DNA from: Mucilaginibacter flavus
GTDB taxonomy: Bacteria > Bacteroidota > Bacteroidia > Sphingobacteriales > Sphingobacteriaceae
Direction: 5' to 3'
Assembly (NCBI RefSeq): GCF_030409315.1
Contig: NZ_JAUFPS010000008.1
Coordinates: 43,050-107,049, forward strand
DNA: 64,000 nt
Positions 11,001-18,817 of this stretch are shown here, piece after piece. Within the stretch, counting starts at the first letter, position 1, and every line of letters begins with the position of its first letter. The position numbers were made by a program, and so were the translations under genes. The notes under the pieces are model-generated. The model saw only the letters and a program-made list of their open reading frames with translations, ran no database searches and was not told the origin of the DNA.

Positions 11001-11253
11001 TTTGATAGCCGATGTAAGATACTACCAGCGTTTGGCCGGCGCTTAAGCTAAGGCTGAATTCGCCGTTAACATCAGTTACAGCGCCCGTAGTAGAACCATT
11101 GATACGTACCGACGCACCAATGATAGGCAATTTGTCATCGCTGCCGATAACTTTACCCTTGTACTTTGTTTGGGCTGTAACTACCAATGAAGAAACCAGG
11201 CAGCATAGTAGCACGCCAAGGAATCTTCCTTTTAGGAGTAAACTTTTAAACAT
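8002..11253 (-). CDS. SusC/RagA-family TonB-linked outer-membrane receptor
   Basis: 1083 residues with a signal peptide (LVSSLVVTAQ). An N-terminal carboxypeptidase-regulatory-like domain (about 30-110, GKVIGSDDKLPIIGASVRI) is followed by the TonB-box-like NALNEVVVTGY. The plug domain includes SVAVVNVASLKTVPSG and the SusC signature QVLKDAGSAAIYGVRGSNGV. A 22-strand-type barrel ends in the aromatic IGVNATF. It imports oligosaccharides across the outer membrane with the adjacent SusD-like lid, energised by TonB; two TonB-like proteins lie at 27-29 kb. It is the first gene of the minus-strand PUL-like operon and has a long AT-rich upstream region with a possible regulator site near 11615. Confidence 0.95.
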   Translation of the reverse strand: MFKSLLLKGRFLGVLLCCLVSSLVVTAQTKYKGKVIGSDDKLPIIGASVRINGSTTGAVTDVNGEFSLSLSAGQTLVVSYIGYQTAEVKVGSNTNMTITLIAGNNALNEVVVTGYTSQRKKDITGSVAVVNVASLKTVPSGNTASLLQGQAAGVTVINSGNPGGSATVNVRGVGSIYNTQPLVVIDGVQGSLNDISPNDIESIQVLKDAGSAAIYGVRGSNGVVVVTTKKGKTGSAVVTYDAYYGTQRPLADGFKLADSKTYVEAIYESYKNTPKADGTGNLLNGNAQYDPNNTGTWTVPDYLTPQGAKAGAPNTDPSTYVLNPYITDNQITKANKQGTDWFHEVFKPAPIQSHNVTASGGSEKSTYLMSVNYFNQQGTLIDTYDKRYSVRANTLFAIGNHIRVGENAYIFYKRNPNVSNNQNEGNAISYIYREPPVIPVYDIAGNFAGTRSGALGNSSNPVAVQERSKNNRNNNWDINGNIFAEVDFLKHFTIRTSFGGTVDNYYYYYYTVPAYENSEGNTSTNGFTEVAGYNSQYTWTNTLNYNQQFGKHSVKFLAGTEAVTTYRRGIRAGGGNYNISFDPNYVTVANGANPPSNGVDQLFDAGLQSFFGRLDYNFNDKYLLSGTIRRDGSSYFAPGHQWGTFPSVTAGWRVSKESFMKDISWLNDFKIRAGYGSLGSLSGIETRLSNAYNLYAQSNGNANYDINGTGNTTVTGLYKTQLGNLATTWETDKIKNIGFDATILNNKLDLSFEYFQKSVTGLLFPSTDPSLALATVAVPNLPYVNGGNIQNNGVELTANYHGNVGSEFKYDLGLNVSHYSNLVKDLNGIKYQDRNSNGSTRLQNFVRLQPGQPVGEFYGYQVIGLYKDAADIAASPTDGNAKPGLFKYADINHDGKIDANDKTFIGNPNPKFTGGFTLNMSYKNFDFNAFLYGSFGGKVFNYVKYWTYFPQVFTGNVSADILGPKVWKPGADNTNATIPVLTRTANADNTGQPNSWYVESGTYVRLKSLTLGYTIPNSQIKSLGIKKLRFYFLANNLFTITKYSGLDPELQPSSTTDNTSTGIDFGNYPANQKIYNIGVNATF

Positions 11254-11953
11254 GAGATTGAGATTTAGTTGATTAATATATTTGATTTAAGATCTTGGTT
11301 CTAAAGGTTAGTGCTTCGCTAAGTTTTTAACTGGACTATAACAAGCCTTGCGACGATTTTTTTGGTGAGAACAAAAAAACCATCAGGCCGGCGCACAAAA
11401 AGTGGCCCTGTAAATAATGAAGATTTTAAAATGTTTGAGTGTAAAAGTTTTATCATATATGAACTTCCTGCAACAATTTTAATTTATCCCGTTACGCTCC
11501 TTTCATGTTCCTTAAACAAGGGCTACATGATCAAAATGTTATAATACTATCAGAATTTGTTCGGTTTCTGGTGTTCCAGAAATTTATATTGGCTATGGAA
11601 CTAATGTAGTTAGAGTGTATTAGTTACACAAGTGAAAAATATAGATTTACAAATTAATTATTTATAAAACATTTTAGGGCAGTAAAATCACAAATTGCAG
11701 ATGTTATATTAATAAATCATTAACAAAACCCCTACTTATTTAAAAATTTTATAAAGTTAATTTTGCGCTGTTGGCGCATATATATCATCCGGAATGTTCC
11801 TCGACATTAATATTTAAAGCAAGTGCCTTTAAAGCTTTCATTTTTTTGTTGAGTTGATGCCATTAAAATATTACAAAGTAAAAGATCAAAAAGTGTTAAA
11901 ATATCATCATGTTTTTACAATAATGTCATCATAACATTTATTATTTTAAGTAC
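11254..11953. other. Long AT-rich region upstream of susC, no gene seen
   Basis: No convincing coding frame; a short plus-strand frame at 11362-11544 lacks coding character. It probably contains the 5' leader and promoter of the susC-like gene. I could not fix a TAnnTTTG box here with confidence. The regulator-like site at 11615-11634 and the inverted repeat at 11954-12014 are listed separately. Confidence 0.6.
11615..11634. promoter_or_regulatory. Candidate second operator for the Nudix-type regulator
   Basis: GTGTA-TTAGT-TACAC, extended to the right by AAGTG. The inner half-sites GTGTA/TACAC with a 5-nt spacer are the same as in the perfect palindrome at 14603-14635. The outer part is less symmetric. 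It lies about 360 nt upstream of the susC-like start. The resemblance is seen directly; binding is inference. Confidence 0.5.
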
Positions 11954-12014
11954 TTATAAATGTAGTTTAAACATTTATAAACAACAATAATAAATGTTTA
12001 AACTACATTTATAA
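11954..12014. repeat. Perfect 25-bp inverted repeat with 11-nt loop
   Basis: The left arm 11954-11978 (TTATAAATGTAGTTTAAACA..) is the exact reverse complement of 11990-12014. The arms are almost pure A/T and there is no T-run flank, so it is not an ordinary terminator. It sits between the bglX terminator and the susC leader. It could be a regulator site or a recombination remnant. Confidence 0.8.
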
Positions 12015-12060
12015 CGTAGAAAACGCCCTGACATATTCGTCATAAAAATGGCTTTAAAGC

Positions 12061-12099
12061 AAAAAAAGCGCTATGCATTTAACATGCATAGCACTTTGC
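12061..12099 (-). terminator. Intrinsic terminator of bglX
   Basis: On the minus strand a hairpin of about 14 bp (AGTGCTATGCAT / ATGCATAGCGCT, with G-T pairs) is followed by seven T residues. It lies about 70 nt past the bglX stop. Confidence 0.8.
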
Positions 12100-12169
12100 T
12101 GATTACCGCAATTATGGCGGCACAATTTCACATCATATATTATTTATAAACATATAAGGCTTTTATATT

Positions 12170-14479
12170 TTATTTACTCCACCATAAAGATGCCGAATGA
12201 GTATCACTTGAATTTGTACCAATTTGTACCACAAATTCGCCCGGTTCCCAATCATATTTTAGCTGGCTGTTGTAAAATTTCAACTGCTCTGGCGTAATGG
12301 CAAAAGTTACTTCTTTGGCTTCGCCCGGTTGCAGGTTTATTTTCTTATAATTTTTCAATTCCTTAACAGAACGGCTTATGCTGGCAACAGGATCGCTGAT
12401 GTATTGCTGCACCACTTCTTCGCCCGCGTATTTGCCGGTATTGGTTACGGTTACCGTAGCGGTAAGCGTTTCATTACCTTTTAACTTGGTTTTGCTAAGC
12501 TTTACACCACTGTAGCTAAATGTTGTGTAACTTAAACCATAACCAAACGGATAAAGCGGATCATTTGAAATATCCAGATAGTTTGATTTAAATTTAGTTG
12601 GACCACTGCTATACGGACGGCCAGTGTTTTTATGGTTATAATAAATAGGTATCTGACCTACGCTGCGTGGGAATGTCGCGGTAATTTTACCTGCCGGGTT
12701 ATACTCGCCAAATAAAACATCGGCAATGGCGTTACCCGCCTCGGTACCCGGTGCCCAAACGTCCAAAATAGCGTTGGCGTGGCCGTTTTCCCAGGTTAGG
12801 GTAAGCGGGCGACCGTTAAATAACACAACAACTAATGGCTTGCCTAATTTTGATAACTCTTTCAGCATATTTTCCTGTGGTTCGGGAATGCTGATATCAG
12901 AGCGGCTTGATGATTCGCCCGACATACTTTGCGACTCCCCTACTACGGCAACAATCACATCAGATTTTTTTGCAGCCTCTACAGCTTCCTTCAATAGCTC
13001 ATCGGCTGATTTTGGATCGATAGAAATCATACCCGGACCAAAGTTCAGCCTTTTAATAAATTCGGTATCCTCAGTGATGTTTGATCCTTTGGCGTAGTTA
13101 ACAGTAACGCCGTTTCCAACAACGTTTTTAATACCTTCTAAAACACTTACCGATTTTTCCCAGTCGCCGGCAACTACCCAGGTGCCCAGCATATCGCGGT
13201 GATTATCGGCCAGCGGACCAACCAAGGCGATGCTTAAACCTGTTTTCTTGAGTGGCAAAGTTTGCGCATCGTTTTTTAACAACACAAATGAGTGTTTGGT
13301 AATTTCGCGGGCGGCACTCCGGTTAGCTACAGATAAAACATCTGTTTCTTCGCGGGCAACATCCATTGATTTATAAGGATCGGCAAACAAGCCTAATTTG
13401 TATTTGGCTTCCAGCACACGACGGCAAGCCTGGTCAATTTGGGCCTGGGTTATTTTACCTTCTTTTAGTGATTTTTTCAAGGTGGTTAAAAAGCCTTCGC
13501 CAACCATATCCATATCGAGGCCTGCTTTCAGGGCCAGGGCCGATACGGTTTGCAAATCGCCTAAACCGTGCGCCTGCATTTCGTTAACGGCTGTATAATC
13601 AGATACTACGAAACCATTAAAACCCCATTGCTTGCGTAACAGATCTGTCAACAGCCATTGGTTGGCTGTAGCGGGTACGCCATCAACGGTATTAAATGAA
13701 CTCATGAAACTACCGGCACCTGCATCAACCGCGGCTTTATAAGGTGGCAGGTAATCCTGGTACATTTTAATACGGCTCATATCAACCGTGTTATACTCAC
13801 GACCGGCCTCGGCACCGCCATATAAAGCAAAGTGTTTTACGCAGGCCATTACAGCATCGGCATTTTTCATGCTTGCCCCCTGGTAACCCTGCACCATGGC
13901 TTTAGCAACCTGGCTGCCATACCATGGGTCTTCGCCCGATCCTTCAGAGATGCGGCCCCAGCGTGGGTCGCGGGCAATATCAACCATTGGCGAAAACACC
14001 CAACTTAAACCTTCGGCAGTCGCTTCTTTAGCTGCAATATGGGCCGATTGTTTGATCAAGTCCATATCCCACGTTGCCGACATGCCCAACGGAATAGGAA
14101 AAATAGTACGGTGACCGTGAATTACATCCAAGCCAAAAATAAGCGGGATATGTAAACGCGAGTTTTTAACCGCGGCTTCCTGCACTTCTTTGGTATTTTT
14201 TGCACCCCAGATACCAAACACACCGCCAATGGCTCCTTTATTAATTTTTTCCGCCACACCTTTATTTACCACCGAGCCTGTTGTTGGGGCGCCGATAGTT
14301 ACCAGGTTTAGCTGGCCAATTTTTTCGTCGAGAGTCATCTTTTTTAGTAGACCGCTCACAAAAACATTCATTTTGGCATTTTCGGTTTTATTTTGTGCCG
14401 ATACCTTACTAAATGGCAGCAACACCACACAAAGTGGGATAACCCTGGCAAAAAGCTGAGTTGAAAAATACTTGTTCAT
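12170..14479 (-). CDS. bglX: Glycoside hydrolase family 3 beta-glucosidase, periplasmic
   Basis: 769 residues with signal peptide (FSKVSAQ), length normal for BglX. The GH3 N-terminal barrel covers about residues 45-370 and includes GLDVIHGHRTIFP, the MVDIARDPRWGRISEG segment and KHFALYGG. The catalytic nucleophile is Asp294 in GFVVSDYTAV. The GH3 C-terminal domain (about 400-640) includes VVVLFNGRPLTL. A fibronectin-III-like domain closes the protein (about 675-760, TVTVTNTGKYAGEEVVQQYI). It releases glucose from the non-reducing end of beta-gluco-oligosaccharides, fitting import by the SusCD pair downstream. It is transcribed towards susC but has its own terminator. Its promoter faces the divergent Nudix-type regulator gene across a palindromic operator. 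Confidence 0.94.
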   Translation of the reverse strand: MNKYFSTQLFARVIPLCVVLLPFSKVSAQNKTENAKMNVFVSGLLKKMTLDEKIGQLNLVTIGAPTTGSVVNKGVAEKINKGAIGGVFGIWGAKNTKEVQEAAVKNSRLHIPLIFGLDVIHGHRTIFPIPLGMSATWDMDLIKQSAHIAAKEATAEGLSWVFSPMVDIARDPRWGRISEGSGEDPWYGSQVAKAMVQGYQGASMKNADAVMACVKHFALYGGAEAGREYNTVDMSRIKMYQDYLPPYKAAVDAGAGSFMSSFNTVDGVPATANQWLLTDLLRKQWGFNGFVVSDYTAVNEMQAHGLGDLQTVSALALKAGLDMDMVGEGFLTTLKKSLKEGKITQAQIDQACRRVLEAKYKLGLFADPYKSMDVAREETDVLSVANRSAAREITKHSFVLLKNDAQTLPLKKTGLSIALVGPLADNHRDMLGTWVVAGDWEKSVSVLEGIKNVVGNGVTVNYAKGSNITEDTEFIKRLNFGPGMISIDPKSADELLKEAVEAAKKSDVIVAVVGESQSMSGESSSRSDISIPEPQENMLKELSKLGKPLVVVLFNGRPLTLTWENGHANAILDVWAPGTEAGNAIADVLFGEYNPAGKITATFPRSVGQIPIYYNHKNTGRPYSSGPTKFKSNYLDISNDPLYPFGYGLSYTTFSYSGVKLSKTKLKGNETLTATVTVTNTGKYAGEEVVQQYISDPVASISRSVKELKNYKKINLQPGEAKEVTFAITPEQLKFYNSQLKYDWEPGEFVVQIGTNSSDTHSASLWWSK

Positions 14480-14602
14480 TTTTTTAATTTATATAGTATA
14501 AATAGTGTTTGGCAAAAAATAGCCCTCTAAAAAAGCGTCATTCGCCTTTAAATAATTGCTTAATTAAAAAATTATCGCTTTAATTGGTTAGGTTACAACA
14601 AC

Positions 14603-14635
14603 ATTACAATTGTGTATTTAGTACACAATTGTAAT
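14603..14635. promoter_or_regulatory. Perfect 14-bp palindromic operator between bglX and regulator gene
   Basis: ATTACAATTGTGTA, a 5-nt spacer (TTTAG), then the exact complement TACACAATTGTAAT. It lies in the 200-nt divergent region, 124 nt from the bglX start and 44 nt from the regulator start. The symmetry is seen; that it binds the adjacent regulator is inference from position and from a related site upstream of susC. Confidence 0.75.
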
Positions 14636-14657
14636 TATTATAATTAAATAATCAAAC

Positions 14658-14665
14658 TATTTTTG
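14658..14665 (+). promoter_or_regulatory. -7 box of the Nudix-type regulator gene
   Basis: TATTTTTG matches the Bacteroidota -7 consensus TAnnTTTG and ends 13 nt before the ATG. The operator palindrome lies just upstream, where a bound dimer could block the -33 region. No clear -33 TTTG was found at normal spacing. Confidence 0.5.
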
Positions 14666-14678
14666 TAGAATAGCACAA

Positions 14679-15440
14679 ATGTTAACTAAGGAAGAACTTA
14701 TTGAGTTTTGTAAAGAGGCACGCGAAAGCTACCTCGACCATATTTCTATAGATTGCGTGGTGTTTGGCTTTCATGAAGGCCAGATGAAAGTGTTGTTGTT
14801 AAAAAACAAGGACGAAGAAAAATGGTACCTGCCGGGCGGCTTTGTGCTTAAGCCCGAGCCTATTGAAATGGCCGCCAACCGCATATTGAAGGAGCGTACA
14901 GGCCTTGATGAAATTTTTTTACAGCAATTTCATGTTTTTGGCGACCCGGATCGTTCAAAAGTACATAACGATATGTACGCTGATATGCTGCCGCCTGAGG
15001 AAAACTGGTTCTCGAACCGTTTTTTAACGATTGGCTATTACGCATTGGTCGATTTTTTTGAGGTAACCCCACAGCCCGACCGTTTCTCTGAAGTATGCGC
15101 CTGGCGCGATATGGAGGATATGCCCGAGCTGCAGCTTGATCACGGCCTCATCTTTAAATCGGCTTTAGATACCCTGCGTGTGCAGTTAAATTACCAACCC
15201 ATTGGCTACAACCTGATGCCGAAGGAATTTACCATGCCCGAGCTGCAAAAACTGTACGAAACCATTTTAGATAAAAAATTGGACCGCCGTAACTTTCAGC
15301 GCCGTATATTAGGTTTCGGCATTCTTAACCGCGCCGAACAGCCCCGCAAAGGCGGTGCCCACAAAGCGCCCTATTTATACTCTTTTGATTTGGAAGGTTA
15401 TAAACACGCGTTAACTGAAGGCTTTAAGGGAGGATGGTAG
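14679..15440 (+). CDS. Nudix-domain transcriptional regulator (NrtR/AraR-like) of sugar use
   Basis: 253 residues. The N-terminal Nudix fold (about 20-150) has DCVVFGFHEGQMKVLLLKN and LPGGFVLKPEP. The Nudix box is degenerate: the family helix GX5EX7REUXEEXGU reads FVLKPEPIEMAANRILKERT here, with the catalytic REUXEE glutamates replaced. The protein therefore probably binds rather than hydrolyses its ligand. The C-terminal part (about 165-250) contains a winged-helix region, FTMPELQKLYETILDKKLDR with RNFQRRILGFGIL, as in NrtR-type repressors. Bacteroidota use such proteins to control sugar loci, for example AraR. It is divergent from bglX and shares an upstream palindrome with it. Direction of control and ligand are unknown. 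Confidence 0.85.
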   Translation: MLTKEELIEFCKEARESYLDHISIDCVVFGFHEGQMKVLLLKNKDEEKWYLPGGFVLKPEPIEMAANRILKERTGLDEIFLQQFHVFGDPDRSKVHNDMYADMLPPEENWFSNRFLTIGYYALVDFFEVTPQPDRFSEVCAWRDMEDMPELQLDHGLIFKSALDTLRVQLNYQPIGYNLMPKEFTMPELQKLYETILDKKLDRRNFQRRILGFGILNRAEQPRKGGAHKAPYLYSFDLEGYKHALTEGFKGGW

Positions 15441-15445
15441 AATAT

Positions 15446-15485
15446 CAATTATTGAATTATGGAATTATGGAATTATTGAATTAAA
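15446..15485. repeat. Five-copy octamer array after the regulator stop
   Basis: Units CAATTATT, GAATTATG, GAATTATG, GAATTATT, GAATTAAA in exact 8-nt register, starting 6 nt after the stop codon. It is one of several short-unit arrays at gene ends in this window. Confidence 0.8.
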
Positions 15486-15591
15486 CAATAATCTTTCCAA
15501 TGTGATGTTGTTTGATTTCCGCACTCGAGAGGATAGGTGAGCGATATAAAGTACACTTAGCAAGTAGGTAGCCAATTACAAAGCAATCAAG

Positions 15592-16245
15592 ATGAAACAA
15601 CTCCTGGTTTTCATGATATTGGTGATGAGTTTATCAACAATAGTCTCTTGCGTTAGTCCTGACAGTTCAGGAGTAAAAATAAAAACTAAACAGGCCGATA
15701 GCACAAGTAAAAGCTTGGTTGATCCAGGCATAGATTCTGTTGATTTAGCTCCGGTTGAGTATGCTGACCGTGATAGTGCATGCCTTGCGGTAAAAAGCAA
15801 AACCCTTTGTATCCTCAAAAAATATAAGATTGATTTAAAAAACGCCCGCCCCTTTATTTGCCAGTTAAAAAACGGTCATATTGAAAAATGCAGTTGGTTA
15901 ATTTGGGGAGATGTGACCCTAATCTCAATTTTGACTGATACCAACCGCGGCTACATCATGTTGTATGCAATAGATAACAAAGCCCAAACCCTGGTAAAGG
16001 ACGAACAATTTAATCGTGATTACTTACCGGGCTTTGGAATATTTGTGATTAATGGTAACAAAATATTCACCATGCACAAATACTACTATAGTGAAAAGCA
16101 TGATATGAGATCAACCGGCTCATTATATACTATCAAAAACGGCAGGTTTGTATATATCAAAAGCAGGGAAGAGAAAAATGAAATTAGCGATGATGATACC
16201 GCTATTATTAATTTTTCGCAACGGCCTTTAAATAAAAAATTCTAA
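15592..16245 (+). CDS. Uncharacterised lipoprotein
   Basis: 217 residues. The N-terminus MKQLLVFMILVMSLSTIVSC is a lipoprotein signal, followed by a polar linker rich in Ser, Asp and Lys. The remainder alternates beta-strand-like segments (INGNKIFTMHKYYY, GSLYTIKNGRFVYI) and shows no motif I recognise. It is flanked by a 150-nt spacer on the left and a convergent small gene 9 nt away on the right. Codon use is like its neighbours. Coding status is well supported by the export signal and length; function is unknown. Confidence 0.65.
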   Translation: MKQLLVFMILVMSLSTIVSCVSPDSSGVKIKTKQADSTSKSLVDPGIDSVDLAPVEYADRDSACLAVKSKTLCILKKYKIDLKNARPFICQLKNGHIEKCSWLIWGDVTLISILTDTNRGYIMLYAIDNKAQTLVKDEQFNRDYLPGFGIFVINGNKIFTMHKYYYSEKHDMRSTGSLYTIKNGRFVYIKSREEKNEISDDDTAIINFSQRPLNKKF

Positions 16246-16254
16246 GTTTTAGCT

Positions 16255-16491
16255 TTACTTCGCCACATACTCCAGCTTTACCTGCACATTTAAGCTTTCG
16301 CTCATTTTGGCAAACTGACCCGAGTTGCGGGTAAAGTCGGGGTCGGTATCCATGTACATATTGGTTATCTTAACCATTTCGGGGTGTTTATCGGTACCTA
16401 TATTATAGGTAAGGCCTTCTCCGCTTTCTAAACTTTGCTTAAGCTCCAGGTATTGCTTACCTGTTATGATAATCATTTTTTCTGAGGTCAT
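16255..16491 (-). CDS. Small uncharacterised protein
   Basis: 78 residues if started at the ATG at 16491 (MTSEKMIIITGKQYLELKQS). A longer form from 16620 would overlap the start of the divergent peptidase gene and adds a low-quality stretch, so the shorter form is preferred; a start at 16476 (MIIITGKQ) is also possible. The protein is soluble, with mixed helix and strand and no known motif. It converges with the lipoprotein gene, leaving 9 nt between stops. Whether it is translated is uncertain. Confidence 0.5.
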   Translation of the reverse strand: MTSEKMIIITGKQYLELKQSLESGEGLTYNIGTDKHPEMVKITNMYMDTDPDFTRNSGQFAKMSESLNVQVKLEYVAK

Positions 16492-16606
16492 GGTCAGTAC
16501 GGTTATAATGGACAATATTAAACAAGCGGCAAAACAGTTGTTATTGAGTTGCTTTACATCCTGTTTATTATATTTACGGTAAATATAAGTGATATAATCT
16601 GGCTTC

Positions 16607-18475
16607 ATGATCAACCTCAAAAAATTACTGTCTGTAGTTTTACTATTTGGCAGCGCCGTAGCATCGGCACAAGTAGTCCTCCCTATTAATACTACCCTGC
16701 AAAAAACCTATACCAAGGGTACCCGCACACCGGGTGGCGCGCCGGGTAAAAATTACTGGCAAAATACAGCAAACTATACTATCAAAGTAAACTTCGACCC
16801 TAAAACACGTTTGGTGAGCGGCACTGTTGGTATTGATTATGTAAACAACAGTCCGGATACGTTAAAAAGGGTAACCTTTAAGCTTTATCCAAACCTTTAC
16901 CAAAAAGGAGCGGCACGGGATAGGGGTATATCACCAAACGACCTTACCGATGGGGTGGATATTAAATCAATGAGCCAGGATGGACAAACGTTGGATAGCA
17001 CCAAACGCCGTATTGTTAATACCAATATGTCGGTGAGGCCAAAGGCCATCAACCCAAAGCAAACTACGCACTTTGATATTGCTTACGCCTACACACTTAA
17101 CAAAACATCACATATCCGTACCGGGCAGGTTGACGATGGCGCGTTTTTCATAGCCTACTTTTTTCCGAGGGTAGCCGTTTATGATGATATTGATGGCTGG
17201 AACGAATATCCGTACAAGGGATCGGAAGAATTTTATAACGACTTTTGCCATTTTAATGCCGAGATCACCGTACCCGGCGACTACCAGGTTTGGGCAACCG
17301 GTAACCTTAAAAATGCCGATGAGGTTTACAACCCTAAATATGTAAAGCTGATTACCACCGCCAACACGTATGATAAAGTAACCGACATTGTTACCGAGGC
17401 CGATTTGGCCGCCGGCGACATTACCAAAAAGAACCCAACCAATACCTGGAAATTTGAAGCCGATAGCGTTACCGATCTGGCCTTTGCCACCAGTAACCAT
17501 TATATATGGAAAGCAAGCAGCCTGGTAGTTGATCCTAAAACCAGCAGGCGCACCCGTGTTGACGCTGTGTTTAATCCGGCGCACAAGGATTACTTTGAAG
17601 TAATTAATTACGCCCGCAAAACGGTAGAAACCATGAGCTACAAGTTCCCTAAATGGCCTTACCCCTACCCGCATGAAACCGTCTTTGACGGCCTGGATCA
17701 AATGGAATACCCTATGATGGTGAACGACAATCCGCTTGAGCAAAGCGAGGATGCCATTGAGTTAACAGACCACGAGATTTTCCATACCATGTTCCCGTTT
17801 TATATGGGCGTAAACGAAACCAAGTACGCGTTTATGGATGAAGGTTGGGCTACTATTGGCGAATGGCTGGTTAGTCCCGAGATTGATCCTAAAATAACCG
17901 ATCTTTATGGTATCAGCGCGGTAAACGGTTCGGCAGGATCTGAGCAGGATGTACCTATCATGACCCTTACACCCGGCTTACTGGGCATTGCACAATTTAC
18001 CGATAACTACCCCAAACCAGCATTTGGCTACCTGTATGTTAAAGAAATGCTGGGCGATGAGCTATTTACCAAAGCGCTGCATAATTACATAAGCCTGTGG
18101 CATTGCAAACACCCCATGCCTTACGACTTTTTTAATACCATGAACGCCGGCGCCGGCATTAACATGAACTGGTTTTGGAAAAACTGGTTCTTCGATAACG
18201 GCATCCCCGACTTAGGCATCAGCAAAATAACCCATGTAGCAAAAAACTACACCGCCACAATTACCAGCATAGGTACCAAAGCTGTTCCCGTACACCTTAC
18301 CATCTATTACACCGATGGCAGCACCCAAACCGCCGGCAAAACCATAGCTTGCTGGGAAAAAGGCAACAAAACCACTACTGTAAACTTTACAGCCAAAGGC
18401 ACTATTAAACAAATAGTGTTAGGTACTACGTACGACGTGGATTCAGATAAGAGCAATAACGTTTGGAAACCTTAG
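16607..18475 (+). CDS. M1-family (gluzincin) metallopeptidase, secreted
   Basis: 622 residues with signal peptide (MINLKKLLSVVLLFGSAVAS). The N-terminal beta domain carries NYTIKVNFDPKTRLVSGTVG, typical of M1 aminopeptidases. The zinc site is HEIFH at residues 389-393 followed by Glu412 in MDEGWATIGEW, a complete HEXXH-x18-E set. The usual exopeptidase GxMEN motif is represented by the DQMEYPMMV segment. The protein is expected in the periplasm or outside, trimming peptides. Start at 16607 is the only ATG that gives the signal peptide. A GGA-rich short repeat begins directly after its stop codon. Confidence 0.9.
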   Translation: MINLKKLLSVVLLFGSAVASAQVVLPINTTLQKTYTKGTRTPGGAPGKNYWQNTANYTIKVNFDPKTRLVSGTVGIDYVNNSPDTLKRVTFKLYPNLYQKGAARDRGISPNDLTDGVDIKSMSQDGQTLDSTKRRIVNTNMSVRPKAINPKQTTHFDIAYAYTLNKTSHIRTGQVDDGAFFIAYFFPRVAVYDDIDGWNEYPYKGSEEFYNDFCHFNAEITVPGDYQVWATGNLKNADEVYNPKYVKLITTANTYDKVTDIVTEADLAAGDITKKNPTNTWKFEADSVTDLAFATSNHYIWKASSLVVDPKTSRRTRVDAVFNPAHKDYFEVINYARKTVETMSYKFPKWPYPYPHETVFDGLDQMEYPMMVNDNPLEQSEDAIELTDHEIFHTMFPFYMGVNETKYAFMDEGWATIGEWLVSPEIDPKITDLYGISAVNGSAGSEQDVPIMTLTPGLLGIAQFTDNYPKPAFGYLYVKEMLGDELFTKALHNYISLWHCKHPMPYDFFNTMNAGAGINMNWFWKNWFFDNGIPDLGISKITHVAKNYTATITSIGTKAVPVHLTIYYTDGSTQTAGKTIACWEKGNKTTTVNFTAKGTIKQIVLGTTYDVDSDKSNNVWKP

Positions 18476-18525
18476 TTGGAGCAAGGATTTTTGGACAAAG
18501 GAGCAAGGACTTTTGGATGAATGAG
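18476..18525. repeat. Degenerate GGA-rich 7/8-nt repeat
   Basis: GGAGCAAGGAYTTTTGGA occurs twice 22 nt apart, directly after the peptidase stop. Units GGAGCAA, GGATTTTT, GGACAAA, GGAGCAA, GGACTTTT and GGATGAAT alternate between 7 and 8 nt. It relates to the GGACTTTT-type arrays at 19146, 25895 and 26382. Confidence 0.6.
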
Positions 18526-18590
18526 TAAAATACTCATTCATCCTTTACTTTGTGTGCATTAACAAAACATATCCTTAAAATTCAACGGTA

Positions 18591-18598
18591 TAATTTTG
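18591..18598 (+). promoter_or_regulatory. -7 box of the toxin-antitoxin operon
   Basis: TAATTTTG is an exact TAnnTTTG match ending 12 nt before the antitoxin ATG. No -33 TTTG at normal distance was seen. Confidence 0.5.
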
Positions 18599-18610
18599 TA
18601 ATTTTGATAT

Positions 18611-18817
18611 ATGAAATTTGTATTGGACGTTAAAGAGAATAAGGTAGAGATGCTTATGGCATTGCTAAACGACTTGCCTTACGTAAAAGCAAAGCCACTT
18701 ACACCTTACAAAGCCAAAGTTTTAGAGGACATTAAAGACGCCGTAGACGAATTAAATCTGGTATTGGCCGGCAAACTTGAAGCTCGTAATGCAGATGATT
18801 TGCTGAATGAGTTATAA
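18611..18817 (+). CDS. Putative type II antitoxin
   Basis: 68 residues, acidic and helical (LEDIKDAVDELNLVLAGKLEARNADDLLNEL). It begins MKFVLDVKENKVEMLMALLND. Its stop overlaps the start of the toxin-like gene by 11 nt, the coupled arrangement typical of type II modules with the antitoxin first. The C-terminal LEARNADDLLNEL resembles toxin-binding tails of small antitoxins partnered with RelE/ParE toxins. No clear DNA-binding fold is visible, so autoregulation cannot be assumed. Confidence 0.75.
   Translation: MKFVLDVKENKVEMLMALLNDLPYVKAKPLTPYKAKVLEDIKDAVDELNLVLAGKLEARNADDLLNEL

Noticed and set aside
11362..11544. Short plus-strand frame upstream of susC
   Set aside because: No family resemblance, poor composition, lies in the expected susC leader.
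17108..17743. Minus-strand frame of 211 codons opposite the M1 peptidase
   Set aside because: Lies wholly inside a well-supported gene with complete zinc motif; low-complexity Gly/Val/Ile composition.
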